NCBI GenBank assembly: GCA_013426785.1
Contig: JACDZI010000031.1
Location: forward strand, 1-34,119
Length of the DNA: 34,119 nt
Source of the DNA: Rhodocyclaceae bacterium
GTDB lineage: Bacteria > Pseudomonadota > Gammaproteobacteria > Burkholderiales > Rhodocyclaceae
Direction of reading: 5' to 3'
Made by a program: the position numbers and the translations under genes. Below are positions 6,521 through 17,565 of this stretch, in pieces. The notes under the pieces were generated by a model. It was not told where the DNA came from and did not search any database. It saw only the letters and a list, made by a program, of their open reading frames with translations. Every line of letters begins with the position of its first letter. The stretch's first letter is position 1.

Positions 6521-8111
6521 TCTCGACCATGCGGTTGCATTGCCACTGCTGGGCGATCGACAGCACGTTGTTCACGATCCAGTAGAGCACCAGTCCGGAG
6601 GGGAAGAACAGGAACATGCCGGTAAAGATGACCGGCATCCACAGCATCACCTTGGCCTGGATCGGATCGGGCGGCGCCGGATTGAGCTTGGTCTGGATGA
6701 ACATGGTCGCGCCCATGATCAGGGGCAGCACGTAAAAAGGATCCTTGGCCGACAGATCGGTGATCCAGCCGAGCCAGGGCGTGCCACGCATCTCGACCGT
6801 GCCGAGCAGCACCCAGTACAGCGCGATGAAGACGGGAATCTGCACGGCGATCGGCAGGCAGCCACCGAGCGGATTGACCTTTTCGCGCTTGTAAAGCTCC
6901 ATCATCTCCTGGTTCATGCGCTGCTTGTCGTCGGCGAAGGTTTCCTTCAGCTTCACCAGTTTGGGCGTCAGCACGCGCATCTTGGCCATCGACTTGTAGC
7001 TGGCGGCCGACAGGGGGAAGAACACCGCCTTGATCAGCACGGTCAGCAGGATGATCGACCAGCCCCAGTTGCCGATGAACTTGTGAATCCATTCGAGCAC
7101 CCAGAACAGCGGCGCCGCCACCATGGTCAGCCAGCCGTAATCGACCACCAGTTCGAGGCCGGGGGCAATTTTTTCGAGCTTGTCCTGCTCCTGCGGACCG
7201 GCATAGAGCGGCACGGCCAGCCGGTCGGACGTCAGCGGCAGGACGACGCCAACGGCGAAGAGATCCCCGCCCAGCTGGCGCGTAAAGTATTCACGCTCGC
7301 CGTTGGCAGGCAACCAGGCCGAGAAGAAATAATGTTGTACCAGGGCGACCCAGCCATCGCTGGCCTTGGTCGGATGTTTGTTCTTTTCGCCGAACTTGTC
7401 GAAATCGACTTTCTTGAACTTTTCCAGGTCGGTGTAGATCGCCGCTCCGGTAAAGGTGGACATCATGCGGTTGGCCCCGGCCGGCGGCTTGTTGTCACGG
7501 GTCAGTTGGAAATAGGCATGAGCCCCCGCCGGGACGGCAGCGCCGACGATCAGGTGTTCCACCTCGATCAGATAGGAACCGCGCTTGAACACATAGGTCT
7601 TGACCACCTTGCCGCCACCCTCGATGACCGCCTCAAGTGGGACGCGCAACTCGCTTTCGCCGTCTTTCATCTCGAACTTGCCCGCCGGCAGGGTCCACAC
7701 CGACTTGTGGTTGGGCAGGCCAGTGCCGATCAGCCCGGACTGGGCGGCATAGGCAAAGGCCGGATCGAACAGGACGAAATTCTCGCTCGGCTTCTCGGTG
7801 GCGTGGTGCTTCAGCAATTCCAGCCGCAGCAGGTCGCCGCCCTGCGCTGCGATGTCGGCCAAAACCAGATCGGTCTTGACCATGAGCAGCGGCCCGGTCG
7901 GCTTGCCGGTGCCGGCTGGCACGACAGCCGGCGAGGTACTGGTGGTCGGCGCGGGCACATCGGCCGCGCTGGCCCCGTTGGCCACCTGGGGAGAGGCATT
8001 CTGGGAAACAGCCACGACGGGGGGCGGCAAATCCTTTTTCTGCCAGGCATCCCACACCATCATGGTGGAAAAGAAGAAGACCATCAGCAGGATGAGGCGT
8101 TGGGTGTCCAT
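6498..8111 (-). CDS. yidC: Membrane protein insertase YidC
   Basis: 537 residues, the usual size for Gram-negative YidC. It inserts and folds inner-membrane proteins, alone or with SecYEG. The first membrane anchor is at about 5-22 ([16 protein letters not shown]), followed by a proline/alanine/threonine-rich linker and the large periplasmic domain. The five-helix core begins near [21 protein letters not shown], whose arginine/lysine-containing groove is typical, and continues through [17 protein letters not shown]. It lies between yidD and mnmE in the conserved operon; its end overlaps the mnmE start. Confidence 0.98.
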   Translation of the reverse strand: MDTQRLILLMVFFFSTMMVWDAWQKKDLPPPVVAVSQNASPQVANGASAADVPAPTTSTSPAVVPAGTGKPTGPLLMVKTDLVLADIAAQGGDLLRLELLKHHATEKPSENFVLFDPAFAYAAQSGLIGTGLPNHKSVWTLPAGKFEMKDGESELRVPLEAVIEGGGKVVKTYVFKRGSYLIEVEHLIVGAAVPAGAHAYFQLTRDNKPPAGANRMMSTFTGAAIYTDLEKFKKVDFDKFGEKNKHPTKASDGWVALVQHYFFSAWLPANGEREYFTRQLGGDLFAVGVVLPLTSDRLAVPLYAGPQEQDKLEKIAPGLELVVDYGWLTMVAAPLFWVLEWIHKFIGNWGWSIILLTVLIKAVFFPLSAASYKSMAKMRVLTPKLVKLKETFADDKQRMNQEMMELYKREKVNPLGGCLPIAVQIPVFIALYWVLLGTVEMRGTPWLGWITDLSAKDPFYVLPLIMGATMFIQTKLNPAPPDPIQAKVMLWMPVIFTGMFLFFPSGLVLYWIVNNVLSIAQQWQCNRMVESAGLKAR

Positions 8112-8147
8112 AAGGAGTTGGTTGCAGGTTCTGGGGAAACGGTTTGA

Positions 8148-8169
8148 TGAGTCGGCGCTATTCTACGGC
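8148..8169 (+). repeat. Weak match to the dispersed repeat
   Basis: ATGAGTCGGCGCTATTCTACGGC retains the GTCGGCGCT and ACGGC parts only. It lies in the spacer between yidD and yidC. Confidence 0.3.
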
Positions 8170-8387
8170 ACGGGATCATGCCCGCCGGGGTGCCATGGGT
8201 GACAACGGGCGATACGCCGCATGGCCAGCCAGCCGCCCCGGAGGACTCCATGCCGTTCCAGCGCCTCGATCGCATAGCTGGAACAACTCGGATGAAAACG
8301 GCAGCTTGGCGGCAACAGGGGGCTGATCGCCAGTTGGTAGCCCCGGACCAGCCAGATCAACGGGCGGGCAAGGATCACCCTGATCAT
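8163..8387 (-). CDS. yidD: Membrane protein insertion efficiency factor YidD
   Basis: 74 residues with an N-terminal amphipathic segment ([16 protein letters not shown]) and the cysteine-containing signature [19 protein letters not shown], followed by a C-terminal Cys-His-Pro (RCHPW). This is the YidD family (PF01809), a small membrane-associated protein that helps YidC-dependent insertion. Its start overlaps the end of rnpA by four bases, showing translational coupling, and it precedes yidC as in most proteobacteria. Confidence 0.96.
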   Translation of the reverse strand: MIRVILARPLIWLVRGYQLAISPLLPPSCRFHPSCSSYAIEALERHGVLRGGWLAMRRIARCHPWHPGGHDPVP

Positions 8388-8758
8388 GACCGGCGCTGGC
8401 CAAGTTGATCAAGCAGATACTGAATCTCGTCGCGCCATTTCTCACGGTAAAGGCCTTCGCTGGCATGACCGTCCCAGTCGGCCGACCGGGCGAGGCGCAA
8501 AATTAAATCAACCGCAGGAAGCCGGGAACGCTGGCGGCGGAACAGCTCGCGCACCTGACGCTTGATGGCATTCCGCAATACGGCAGTGCGGGCCTGTTTT
8601 TTCGGGATGACCAGCCCGAGCCGGGCCAAGTCACGCTCGCTACGCCAGTAATGCAGGACAAAATGAGCGCCACGCAAAGTCCTGCGCGCGGCAAATACTT
8701 CGGCGTATTCCGTTGCCGTTAGAAGCCGGCAGTCACGGCCAAAACCGTGGCCGGGCAT
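8384..8758 (-). CDS. rnpA: Ribonuclease P protein component
   Basis: 124 residues, basic. RnpA binds the catalytic RNA of RNase P and helps it recognise pre-tRNA leaders. The conserved RNR-type motif appears as [15 protein letters not shown] after [13 protein letters not shown], the family signature. The N-terminus [20 protein letters not shown] fits the beginning of the family core. It lies 23 bases after rpmH and overlaps yidD by four bases, the standard operon order. Confidence 0.97.
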   Translation of the reverse strand: MPGHGFGRDCRLLTATEYAEVFAARRTLRGAHFVLHYWRSERDLARLGLVIPKKQARTAVLRNAIKRQVRELFRRQRSRLPAVDLILRLARSADWDGHASEGLYREKWRDEIQYLLDQLGQRRS

Positions 8759-8781
8759 GCCTGTCTGCTCGGGCAGATGAA

Positions 8782-8916
8782 TCAGACCGCCAGACGGTGG
8801 CGACCCTTGGCACGACGGGCTCGGATGACGGCACGACCCCCGCGGGTGCCCATGCGGACGAGAAAACCATGCGTACGCTTGCGGCGCACGACGGAAGGTT
8901 GGTAGGTACGTTTCAT
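8782..8916 (-). CDS. rpmH: 50S ribosomal protein bL34
   Basis: 44 residues, highly basic, beginning [18 protein letters not shown] and ending GRHRLAV: a textbook bL34, a structural component of the large ribosomal subunit. It is first in the rpmH-rnpA-yidD-yidC-mnmE operon, transcribed leftwards away from dnaA. The promoter at 8946-8974 lies 30 bases upstream of the start codon. Confidence 0.98.
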   Translation of the reverse strand: MKRTYQPSVVRRKRTHGFLVRMGTRGGRAVIRARRAKGRHRLAV

Positions 8917-8945
8917 GACCGTGATCCTTGCAAGAAAAGCGCGCG

Positions 8946-8974
8946 ATTACAACCTGTTAGCAGTGTCCTGTCAA
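8946..8974 (-). promoter_or_regulatory. Sigma-70 promoter of the rpmH operon
   Basis: On the minus strand: TTGACA (8974-8969), 17-base spacer, TGTAAT (8951-8946). That is a perfect -35 and a five-of-six -10 with ideal spacing, 30 bases before rpmH. Confidence 0.85.
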
Positions 8975-9015
8975 GCTCTTTTTCATTCGTGGACGATAAA
9001 AATAGCCGCGCGGCT

Positions 9016-9024
9016 TGTGGATAA
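9016..9024 (-). promoter_or_regulatory. Perfect DnaA box upstream of dnaA
   Basis: TTATCCACA on the minus strand matches the consensus exactly. It lies in the 171-bp rpmH-dnaA spacer (8917-9087), which also has AT-rich runs (ATAAAAATA, AAAAATATAAC). It could serve dnaA autoregulation, oriC or both. Confidence 0.7.
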
Positions 9025-9087
9025 CTCAGGATGAATTGGCTAAAATCACCCCCTTCCAAAAATATAACAACACGCCATTTATTCCTG

Positions 9088-10476
9088 ATGAGCCAGTTCT
9101 GGACCCACTGCCTGACGCGCTTTGAAAGCGAACTACCGGCTCAACAATTCAATGCCTGGATCAAATCCCTGCGCATGGAAACGCATGACGATGGGCGTCG
9201 TCTGCGGCTGGTTGCACCGAATGGCTTCATCCTGCGCTGGGTGAGGGAACGCTACCTCGAACGGGTGGAAAACCTGTCACGCCAGTTCTTCAAGGACCCC
9301 GTCACGATCGACCTGGTTGTCGATATGTCACCTGTCAATCTGGTCGAAGACGCTTCTGCAGCCGTTTTTGCGGCTGAAACAGAGATACCCGCCGAGCCCG
9401 AGGCAGCAGCAGACTACGCAGTGATTTTTTCCCCGGAAGATTCCCCCAACTACGCAAAAACCCGCCTCAATCCGGAATTTACCTTCGATACCCTTGTCAC
9501 CGGCCGGTCCAACGACCTGGCCCGTGCAGCTGCGCAGCAGGTGGCCGTCAACCCCGGCATTTCCTACAACCCGCTGTTCATCTACGGCGGCGTCGGACTG
9601 GGAAAAACCCACCTCGTGCACGCCCTTGGCAACGAAGTGCTGCGTCATGCACCCGACAAGGTGATCCGCTATATCCATGCCGAAGACTATTACTCCGACG
9701 TGGTGCGCGCCTTCCAACAAAAATCCTTCGATGTTTTCAAGCGGACCTACCGCACGCTCGATGTTTTGCTAGTCGACGACATCCAGTTCTTCAATGGTAA
9801 GGCGCGTACCCAGGAAGAATTTTTCTACGTATTCAATGCCCTGGTTGAGGCCAAGAAGCAGATCATCATTACCTGCGATACCTATCCGAAGGATATCCAG
9901 GGGTTGGAAGAACGCCTGATTTCCCGTTTCGACTGGGGGCTTACGGTACAGATCGAGCCGCCAGAACTCGAAATGCGCGTGGCCATCCTCAAGAAAAAGG
10001 CAGACAGCGAGGCCATTTCACTGGGGGATGACGTCGCTTTCCTGATTGCCAAGAACCTGCGTTCCAATGTGCGCGAACTCGAAGGCGCCCTAAAGAAAGT
10101 AGTGGCCTTCGCACGTTTCCATCAGCGCGAAATCACACTGGATCTCGCCAAGGAAGCGCTCAAGGACATCATCGGCGCCCACAACCGCCAGATCACGCTC
10201 GAAGTTATCCAGAAGACGGTAGCCGACTATTTCAAGATCAAGGTTGCCGACATGTATTCGCAAAAACGCACGCGCGCCATTGCCCGTCCCCGCCAGGTTG
10301 CGATGTTCATCGCCCGCGACCTGACGCCGCACAGCCTCCCGGAAATCGGCGATGCCTTCGGTGGTCGCGATCACACCACGGTGCTGCATGCCTGCCGAAC
10401 CATCACCGACCTGCGCGGCAAGGACACCCAGCTCAACAACGATTTACTCGTGCTTTCACAGACCATCAAGGGCTGA
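9088..10476 (+). CDS. dnaA: Chromosomal replication initiator DnaA
   Basis: 462 residues from ATG 9088. An in-frame ATG at 9031 would add 19 residues, but [21 protein letters not shown] matches where family members begin. Domain I is residues 1 to about 85, followed by an acidic alanine-rich linker. The AAA+ domain has Walker [11 protein letters not shown] near 167-176 and Walker [10 protein letters not shown] near 227-235. Domain IV carries the DNA-binding signature [13 protein letters not shown] near the C-terminus. DnaA-ATP binds DnaA boxes and opens oriC. A perfect box precedes the gene and more box-like sequences follow it. Confidence 0.98.
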   Translation: MSQFWTHCLTRFESELPAQQFNAWIKSLRMETHDDGRRLRLVAPNGFILRWVRERYLERVENLSRQFFKDPVTIDLVVDMSPVNLVEDASAAVFAAETEIPAEPEAAADYAVIFSPEDSPNYAKTRLNPEFTFDTLVTGRSNDLARAAAQQVAVNPGISYNPLFIYGGVGLGKTHLVHALGNEVLRHAPDKVIRYIHAEDYYSDVVRAFQQKSFDVFKRTYRTLDVLLVDDIQFFNGKARTQEEFFYVFNALVEAKKQIIITCDTYPKDIQGLEERLISRFDWGLTVQIEPPELEMRVAILKKKADSEAISLGDDVAFLIAKNLRSNVRELEGALKKVVAFARFHQREITLDLAKEALKDIIGAHNRQITLEVIQKTVADYFKIKVADMYSQKRTRAIARPRQVAMFIARDLTPHSLPEIGDAFGGRDHTTVLHACRTITDLRGKDTQLNNDLLVLSQTIKG

Positions 10477-10690
10477 AATTTCCCTGGACAACCCCTTGAA
10501 CATCACCTGAACAATATGTGGAGAACTTCCTTGAACTCATCGAAAGACAGAATGATCCACAATTTTCCACAATCTGACCGACTTTTGCCAACAGGTCTGT
10601 CCTGCCTGACAATCTTCTGTTTCATATGATATTTCAGCAACTTTCCACAGATAACCCTGCCCTTCATCATCATCATAAGGAATTTTAGAG
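10477..10690. promoter_or_regulatory. dnaA-dnaN intergenic region, candidate oriC segment
   Basis: 214 bp with several DnaA-box-like sites: TTTTCCACA at 10563-10571 (fits TTWTNCACA), TGATCCACA at 10553-10561 and CTTTCCACA at 10641-10649 (one mismatch each), and TGTGGAGAA at 10517-10525 on the other strand (one mismatch). AT-rich stretches surround them. The dnaN ribosome site AAGGAA is near 10677-10682. Together with the box at 9016 this makes the dnaA flanks the best origin candidate. Confidence 0.55.
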
Positions 10691-11797
10691 ATGCTTCTAT
10701 ATAAAGGACCTCGTGATCAGTTTCTGACGCCCTTGCAGTCAGTTTGCGGCATTGTCGAAAAACGCCACACCCTGCCGATCCTGTCGAATGTGCTGATCGA
10801 GAAGACGGGCGAACGTTTGATGCTTCTCGCCACCGACATCGAGATGCAGATACGCACTGGAACTATTTCGAGCGGCGATGAAGCTGTGGCAGTCACCGTT
10901 GCGGCGCGTAAGTTGCAGGACATCCTGCGCTCGTTGCCCGAGACGGCGGAGGTCAGTCTCAACCTTGACGAACGGCGCCTGCAACTCAAGGCGGGCAAGA
11001 GCCGTTTCAACCTGCAGACCTTGCCGGCTGAGGATTTTCCGTGCATGGCGCAAGCCACCGGGCAGGCAACGGTGCTGAAACTCACGCAGAAACAGTTCAA
11101 GCGCCTGCTTTCGCTGGTGCAGTATTCCATGGCCCAGCAGGACATCCGTTATTACCTCAACGGTCTGCTGCTGGTGGCGCATCACGGTGAAATAAAGCTG
11201 GTTGCCACCGACGGTCATCGGCTGGCTTACGCGAGCGAAGAGATTACCAGCCAGCAGCAGGAGCGCGTCGAGGTCATCCTGCCGCGCAAGACCATTCTCG
11301 AATTGTCGCGCCAGCTGGCGGACAACGACGAACCGCTGGAAATAGCACTGACCGGATCGCAGGCCCGTTTCAGCTTCGGCAACGTCGAGTTCGTCAGCAA
11401 GCTGATCGATGGCAAGTTCCCTGACTACGAGCGCGTCATCCCGCAAAACCAGAACAAGCTCATCAAACTCAATCGGGCGCTGTTCCAGCACTCCCTGTTA
11501 CGGGTGGCGATCCTGACCAACGAGAAGTTCCGTGGCGTGCGCCTGGTGTTGTCGGCGGGCAGCCTGAAGATTCTCTCGACCAACGCCGAGAACGAGGAAG
11601 CCCAGGAAGAGATCGAAGTCGACTATGCCGGCGACGGCCTCGATGTCGGCTTCAACGTGAATTACCTGCTCGATGTGTTGAACAACGTTGCAGCAGAAAC
11701 GATTGAAATTCGTCTGGCCGATGGCAATTCCAGCGCGTTGATGATGCTGCCCGACAACGAGCGCTTCAAGTATGTTGTCATGCCGATGCGGATTTGA
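10691..11797 (+). CDS. dnaN: DNA polymerase III beta sliding clamp
   Basis: 368 residues, standard clamp length. The dimer encircles DNA and tethers polymerase III and many repair proteins. Recognisable family stretches are RHTLPILSNVLIE near 24-36, MAQQDIRYYLNGLLL in the second domain, DGKFPDYERVIP, and the C-terminal VVMPMRI, which forms part of the protein-binding cleft edge. It follows dnaA, with a ribosome site AAGGAA before the ATG, and is 23 bases before gyrB, so dnaN and gyrB are likely cotranscribed. Confidence 0.98.
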   Translation: MLLYKGPRDQFLTPLQSVCGIVEKRHTLPILSNVLIEKTGERLMLLATDIEMQIRTGTISSGDEAVAVTVAARKLQDILRSLPETAEVSLNLDERRLQLKAGKSRFNLQTLPAEDFPCMAQATGQATVLKLTQKQFKRLLSLVQYSMAQQDIRYYLNGLLLVAHHGEIKLVATDGHRLAYASEEITSQQQERVEVILPRKTILELSRQLADNDEPLEIALTGSQARFSFGNVEFVSKLIDGKFPDYERVIPQNQNKLIKLNRALFQHSLLRVAILTNEKFRGVRLVLSAGSLKILSTNAENEEAQEEIEVDYAGDGLDVGFNVNYLLDVLNNVAAETIEIRLADGNSSALMMLPDNERFKYVVMPMRI

Positions 11798-11820
11798 GGA
11801 AGTAGATAAAGGATGATTGA

Positions 11821-14318
<2,498 letters not shown>

Positions 14319-14319
<1 letters not shown>

Positions 14320-14342
14320 AAAGTCGGCGCTGGCAGGACGGC
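14319..14342 (+). repeat. Dispersed 24-bp repeat, copy 4 (on the gyrB stop)
   Basis: Matches the consensus with A in the variable position (TGGCAGG). Its first A is the last base of the gyrB TGA. It fills the space between the convergent gyrB and cbpM genes. Confidence 0.9.
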
Positions 14343-14345
14343 GCG

Positions 14346-14648
14346 TCAGGTTTCATAGCAAGTTAACCGGGCGCGCAGGGCGTCAAGTTCCTCCTGCATG
14401 TCGGCGACCAGCGCGGCCAGTTCCGGCACGGCATCGAAGTCGCGTTCGAGTGCGCGCATGCGCCGGGCGCGCCTGAGCGCGGTGGCGGAAAGGCGCCAGC
14501 CGCCGGCCGCGCATTCAGCATGCGTGAACAAGCCGGCATCGAGCCGGACGATCAGCCACTGCGGCTGGACGGCGCATTCGGTTGCGACCTGCTCAATGGT
14601 CAGCCAGGAATCTTCGATCAGTGTGCCAATCAGGATGTCGTCGCTCAT
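14346..14648 (-). CDS. cbpM: Chaperone modulator CbpM
   Basis: 100 residues of the CbpM/MerR_2-like family. The first part (WLTIEQVATECAVQPQWLIVRLDAGLF) is a winged-helix-like module and the last third (DFDAVPELAALVADMQEELDALRARL) a helical coiled segment. In E. coli CbpM binds the J domain of CbpA and inhibits its co-chaperone and DNA-binding activities. It overlaps the end of cbpA by four bases, so the two are cotranscribed and translationally coupled, which supports the call. Confidence 0.88.
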   Translation of the reverse strand: MSDDILIGTLIEDSWLTIEQVATECAVQPQWLIVRLDAGLFTHAECAAGGWRLSATALRRARRMRALERDFDAVPELAALVADMQEELDALRARLTCYET

Positions 14649-15586
14649 GATGTTTTCCTCGCATCGAAAGCCATTTCGCGTGCCATGATTTCATAGAGTT
14701 CCTTCGCACGCAGCGTGTCTGCGGGCGGCACGACAATAAACAGATCAAGCCACAAGTCGCCGAGTGGCTCGGACGGCAGACCCTTGCCTCGCACGCGCAA
14801 CCGCTGTCCGCCCCGGGCGCCGGGCGGGATGTGCACATTGAGCGTACTGCCCGGCGTGTCGACCGGAATCACCGCGCCGAGCGCGGCCTCCCAGGGTGCC
14901 AGCGGCAGCTTCATGACGAGATCGCGGCCGTCGGCGCGAAGGCGCGGATGAGGACGGAATTGCACTTCGAGCAGCAAGTTGCCGGACGGCCCGCCCTGGT
15001 AGCCCGGCGTTCCCTGTCCCGCCAAGCGGACGATCTGGCCGGCGCGAACGCCGCGCGGAATCTTTACTTTGAGCGTGCGCGTGTCGAGCACGACATGGCC
15101 GCCCTCGTCGAGCCTGGGGACGCGCAGGGAGATTTGCCGCGTCGCGCCGGAAAAACTGTCCTCGATGTCGAGCACCACCTTGGCATGATGATCTTCGCCT
15201 TGGGCGTGCTGACCGGGATGGGCACGAAAGCCCTGCGCGCCGCCCTTGCCGCCGAAAATCTGGGCGAAGAAATCGGAAAATTCCGCCGCCTCGCGTGGCG
15301 AAAACTCCTGGCCGGAAAACTCGAAGCCGGCATCCCAGTCCGGCGGCGGGCGGAACTCCTCTCCAGACCGATGGCCGCTACCCAGTTGATCGTAGGCGGC
15401 GCGCTTTTCCACATCGGAGAGCACCGCATTGGCCTCATTGATTTCCTTCATGCGCGCTTCGGCATCCGGCTCTTTCGAGACGTCGGGGTGGTACTTGCGC
15501 GCCAGCTTGCGGAAGGCTTTGCGGACTTCGTCCTGGGTTGCCGCGCGGGCTACGCCGAGAACCTGATAGTAGTCTTTGAATTCCAT
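14645..15586 (-). CDS. cbpA: Curved-DNA-binding J-domain co-chaperone CbpA
   Basis: 313 residues. The J domain at 1-70 contains the HPD tripeptide at 33-35, which stimulates DnaK ATPase. A glycine/phenylalanine-rich linker follows (DWDAGFEFSGQEF, FFAQIFGGKGGAQGF), then two beta-rich C-terminal domains (LRVPRLDEGG, LKVKIPRGVRAGQIVRLAGQG). There is no cysteine-rich zinc finger, which distinguishes CbpA from DnaJ. The downstream cbpM partner confirms the assignment. Confidence 0.93.
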   Translation of the reverse strand: MEFKDYYQVLGVARAATQDEVRKAFRKLARKYHPDVSKEPDAEARMKEINEANAVLSDVEKRAAYDQLGSGHRSGEEFRPPPDWDAGFEFSGQEFSPREAAEFSDFFAQIFGGKGGAQGFRAHPGQHAQGEDHHAKVVLDIEDSFSGATRQISLRVPRLDEGGHVVLDTRTLKVKIPRGVRAGQIVRLAGQGTPGYQGGPSGNLLLEVQFRPHPRLRADGRDLVMKLPLAPWEAALGAVIPVDTPGSTLNVHIPPGARGGQRLRVRGKGLPSEPLGDLWLDLFIVVPPADTLRAKELYEIMAREMAFDARKTS

Positions 15587-15605
15587 ACGTCACCGTCCGA
15601 AGGAA

Positions 15606-15620
15606 GAGAGTCGGCGCTGC
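15606..15620 (+). repeat. Short match to the dispersed repeat
   Basis: GAGAGTCGGCGCTGC keeps the left half only, in the spacer upstream of cbpA. It may be a decayed copy or chance. Confidence 0.25.
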
Positions 15621-15770
15621 TTCGCCGATGCGAATAGCGGCTCGGTATCTCCTGCCGGAACAATGCGCGTGATGCAAGTCGTGATCTGTACGCTGTCATA
15701 CACCACAGGGAAAGCCTGGATAATAGCCAAGCCGCTTTACGAACGGCCCAACGTTACGAAAGGCAAACCC

Positions 15771-16169
15771 ATGTCAATCCCCAACGCCTCCCGCAAGCGT
15801 CCCCGAGCGACGGTGATCGTCCGGGTGCAGGGCGCCATCCTCCTCGCCGGCGACAAGTCCGGGCTGGTGCTGCTGCCCGGCGGCGGGGTGGACCCCGGCG
15901 AGCTGCCGATTGCCGCCGCTGCCCGCGAACTGCATGAGGAGACCGGGCTGCGGGCCACGTCGCTGCGCTTCCTGTTCCACCACGAATCGCCGATCAACCT
16001 GCACCATGTCTATTACTGCGAGGCCGATGGCGAGCCGGTGGCGGCCGACGATGCCGAAACCCTGCTCTACCTCGCCGAGCCGGCCGGTGCTACGGCGCTG
16101 AACCTCTCCCCTGCCACCCGGAAGATCCTCATCCGCTTTCAGGCCGGGTACCCGTCGCCCGACTTGTGA
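15771..16169 (+). CDS. Nudix hydrolase
   Basis: 132 residues from ATG 15771, preceded by AAAGG; the frame is open further left, but that part overlaps the cbpA start region and has no family similarity. A complete Nudix box is present at residues 38-60: GGVDPGE, seven residues, RELHEETGL. The family hydrolyses nucleoside diphosphates linked to another group; the substrate cannot be inferred. The TGA stop runs straight into a diverged copy of the dispersed repeat. The 3' half (15999-16192) recurs as a truncated copy at 19352-19546. Confidence 0.9.
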   Translation: MSIPNASRKRPRATVIVRVQGAILLAGDKSGLVLLPGGGVDPGELPIAAAARELHEETGLRATSLRFLFHHESPINLHHVYYCEADGEPVAADDAETLLYLAEPAGATALNLSPATRKILIRFQAGYPSPDL

Positions 16170-16192
16170 AAAGTCTGCTCCGGCAGGACGGC
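16169..16192 (+). repeat. Dispersed 24-bp repeat, diverged copy 5
   Basis: AAAAGTCTGCTC plus CGGCAGGACGGC, three mismatches. It begins on the last base of the Nudix stop codon, as at gyrB. Confidence 0.7.
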
Positions 16193-16581
16193 TGGAATCG
16201 GCCCAGACTGTGTAAAAACGCCATGGAAATTAAGGTGGACGGCGCGATTTACTCGACAGTTTTCAGAATGGCGGCGGAGGATTGTTCGTACCGGCTGAAT
16301 TTCAGCCAATTTGAGGAGGGTGTACCGGTTTAAAACTGGCCTGGGTGTTCAACCTATCCTGAGCGATCGCCCAGGCTTACCCGATGCAAAGCCACCACCA
16401 AAGCCGAGCCATTCTGCGCTTGAGCAATATCCGGCAGCGGGATGGTCAGCCCGCGCTGGTACTGCGGCGCATCCTGGTGCGGGTTGGTCCGATATCGGTT
16501 CTTAGCTAGACGTGGTCAGACGGGTGGAGTAAATTGCGATTGCAGAGTTCACTGCCCATTTCCCCCTCGATATAAGCACTG
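16193..16581. other. Gene-free spacer, possibly decayed mobile DNA
   Basis: No convincing gene in 389 bp. It holds GACTGTGTAAAAACGCC near 16206-16222, which looks like an insertion-sequence end but cannot be assigned, and a perfect 7-bp palindrome GGCTGAATTTCAGCC at 16293-16307. A short open stretch near 16384-16507 has no recognisable family. The left end borders the Nudix-repeat copy, consistent with a junction of acquired DNA. Confidence 0.4.
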
Positions 16582-17466
16582 ATGGTACGCAGCCCCTATT
16601 TCCTGATCCACCTGTGCGTACTGCTCTGGGGCTTCACCGCCATCCTCGGCAAGCTGATCACCCTGAGTGCCATTCCCTTGGTGTTCTGGCGGGTCCTGAT
16701 CGTGAGCGTCTGCTTGTTTGCCTGGCTGCCGGTATGGCGACAACTCGCCGGCATGACCCGGCGCGATCTGAGGATCGCTGTCATCAACGGCATGGTGATC
16801 ACCGTGCATTGGCTGTTCTTCTACGGTGCCATCAAGGCGGCGAACGCCTCGGTCGCCGCCACCTGCTTGGCGCTGGCGCCGGTGTTCCTGTCGATCATCG
16901 AACCGTTGTGGCGCAAACAACCCTTCGTGGCCCGCGACCTGCTGATTGCCGTCATCGCCTTGCCGGGGGTGGCGCTGGTGGTCGGCGGCATTCCCGCCGG
17001 GATGATGACCGGCCTGTTCTACGGGGTCATGGCCGCCCTCCTCGCAGCCGTCTTCAGCCTGATCAGCAAGGGACTGGCGATGCGGGTACCGGCCTTGTGC
17101 CTGACCACGGTACAGATGACGACCGGTACGGTCATGCTAGGGGTGCTGATTCCCTTCTGGTCCTTCTTCGGCGATGGCTTTAGCCTGCCGCAGCAAGCGG
17201 ACCTGTTCTGGCTGATCATCCTCGCCATCGCCTGTACCCTCGTGCCCTTCACCCTGACCAATGTGGCCCTGCAGAAGATCAGTGCCTTCAGCGTGCAACT
17301 CGCCGTCAATCTCGAGCCGGTCTATACGATCCTGCTGGCCGCAGTCATCCTGGGAGAAGGGGCCGAACTGGGCTGGACCTTCTACGCCGGTGTGGCGCTG
17401 ATCCTCGGGGCGGTACTCTGGCATGCCCGGCTGCATCGACAAACCCCCGTACCTGTTCCGGCCTGA
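16582..17466 (+). CDS. EamA/DMT-superfamily transporter
   Basis: 294 residues with about ten membrane helices in two homologous halves, as in EamA (PF00892) exporters. The first repeat opens YFLIHLCVLLWGFTAILGKL and ends near residue 140; the second contains PFTLTNVALQKISAFSVQLAVNLEPVYTILLAAVILGE, a highly typical EamA second-repeat stretch. The family exports amino acids or other metabolites; no substrate can be read. It stands alone between the gene-free spacer and the convergent hipA gene. Confidence 0.9.
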   Translation: MVRSPYFLIHLCVLLWGFTAILGKLITLSAIPLVFWRVLIVSVCLFAWLPVWRQLAGMTRRDLRIAVINGMVITVHWLFFYGAIKAANASVAATCLALAPVFLSIIEPLWRKQPFVARDLLIAVIALPGVALVVGGIPAGMMTGLFYGVMAALLAAVFSLISKGLAMRVPALCLTTVQMTTGTVMLGVLIPFWSFFGDGFSLPQQADLFWLIILAIACTLVPFTLTNVALQKISAFSVQLAVNLEPVYTILLAAVILGEGAELGWTFYAGVALILGAVLWHARLHRQTPVPVPA

Positions 17467-17565
17467 TCGTCCGGGTGCATCAGCAGATCGCTCTCTCGGC
17501 GAGGACACGCTCCTGCGCGACGGTGGTTTCCGGAATCTTGCGGTGTTCGTGGGAAAGGGGTTGGG

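Noticed and set aside
7536-7560. Possible further repeat copy in yidC (GGGACGGCAGCGCCGAC)
   Set aside because: The halves are in the wrong order and the A run is missing; likely chance in GC-rich coding sequence.
6342-8147. Plus-strand open frame of about 600 codons opposite yidC
   Set aside because: Antisense shadow of a clear yidC gene; composition dominated by His, Gln, Asp, Gly and Arg.
9031-9087. Earlier dnaA start at 9031
   Set aside because: The extra 19 residues have no counterpart in the family, and MSQFW at 9088 aligns with the usual N-terminus.
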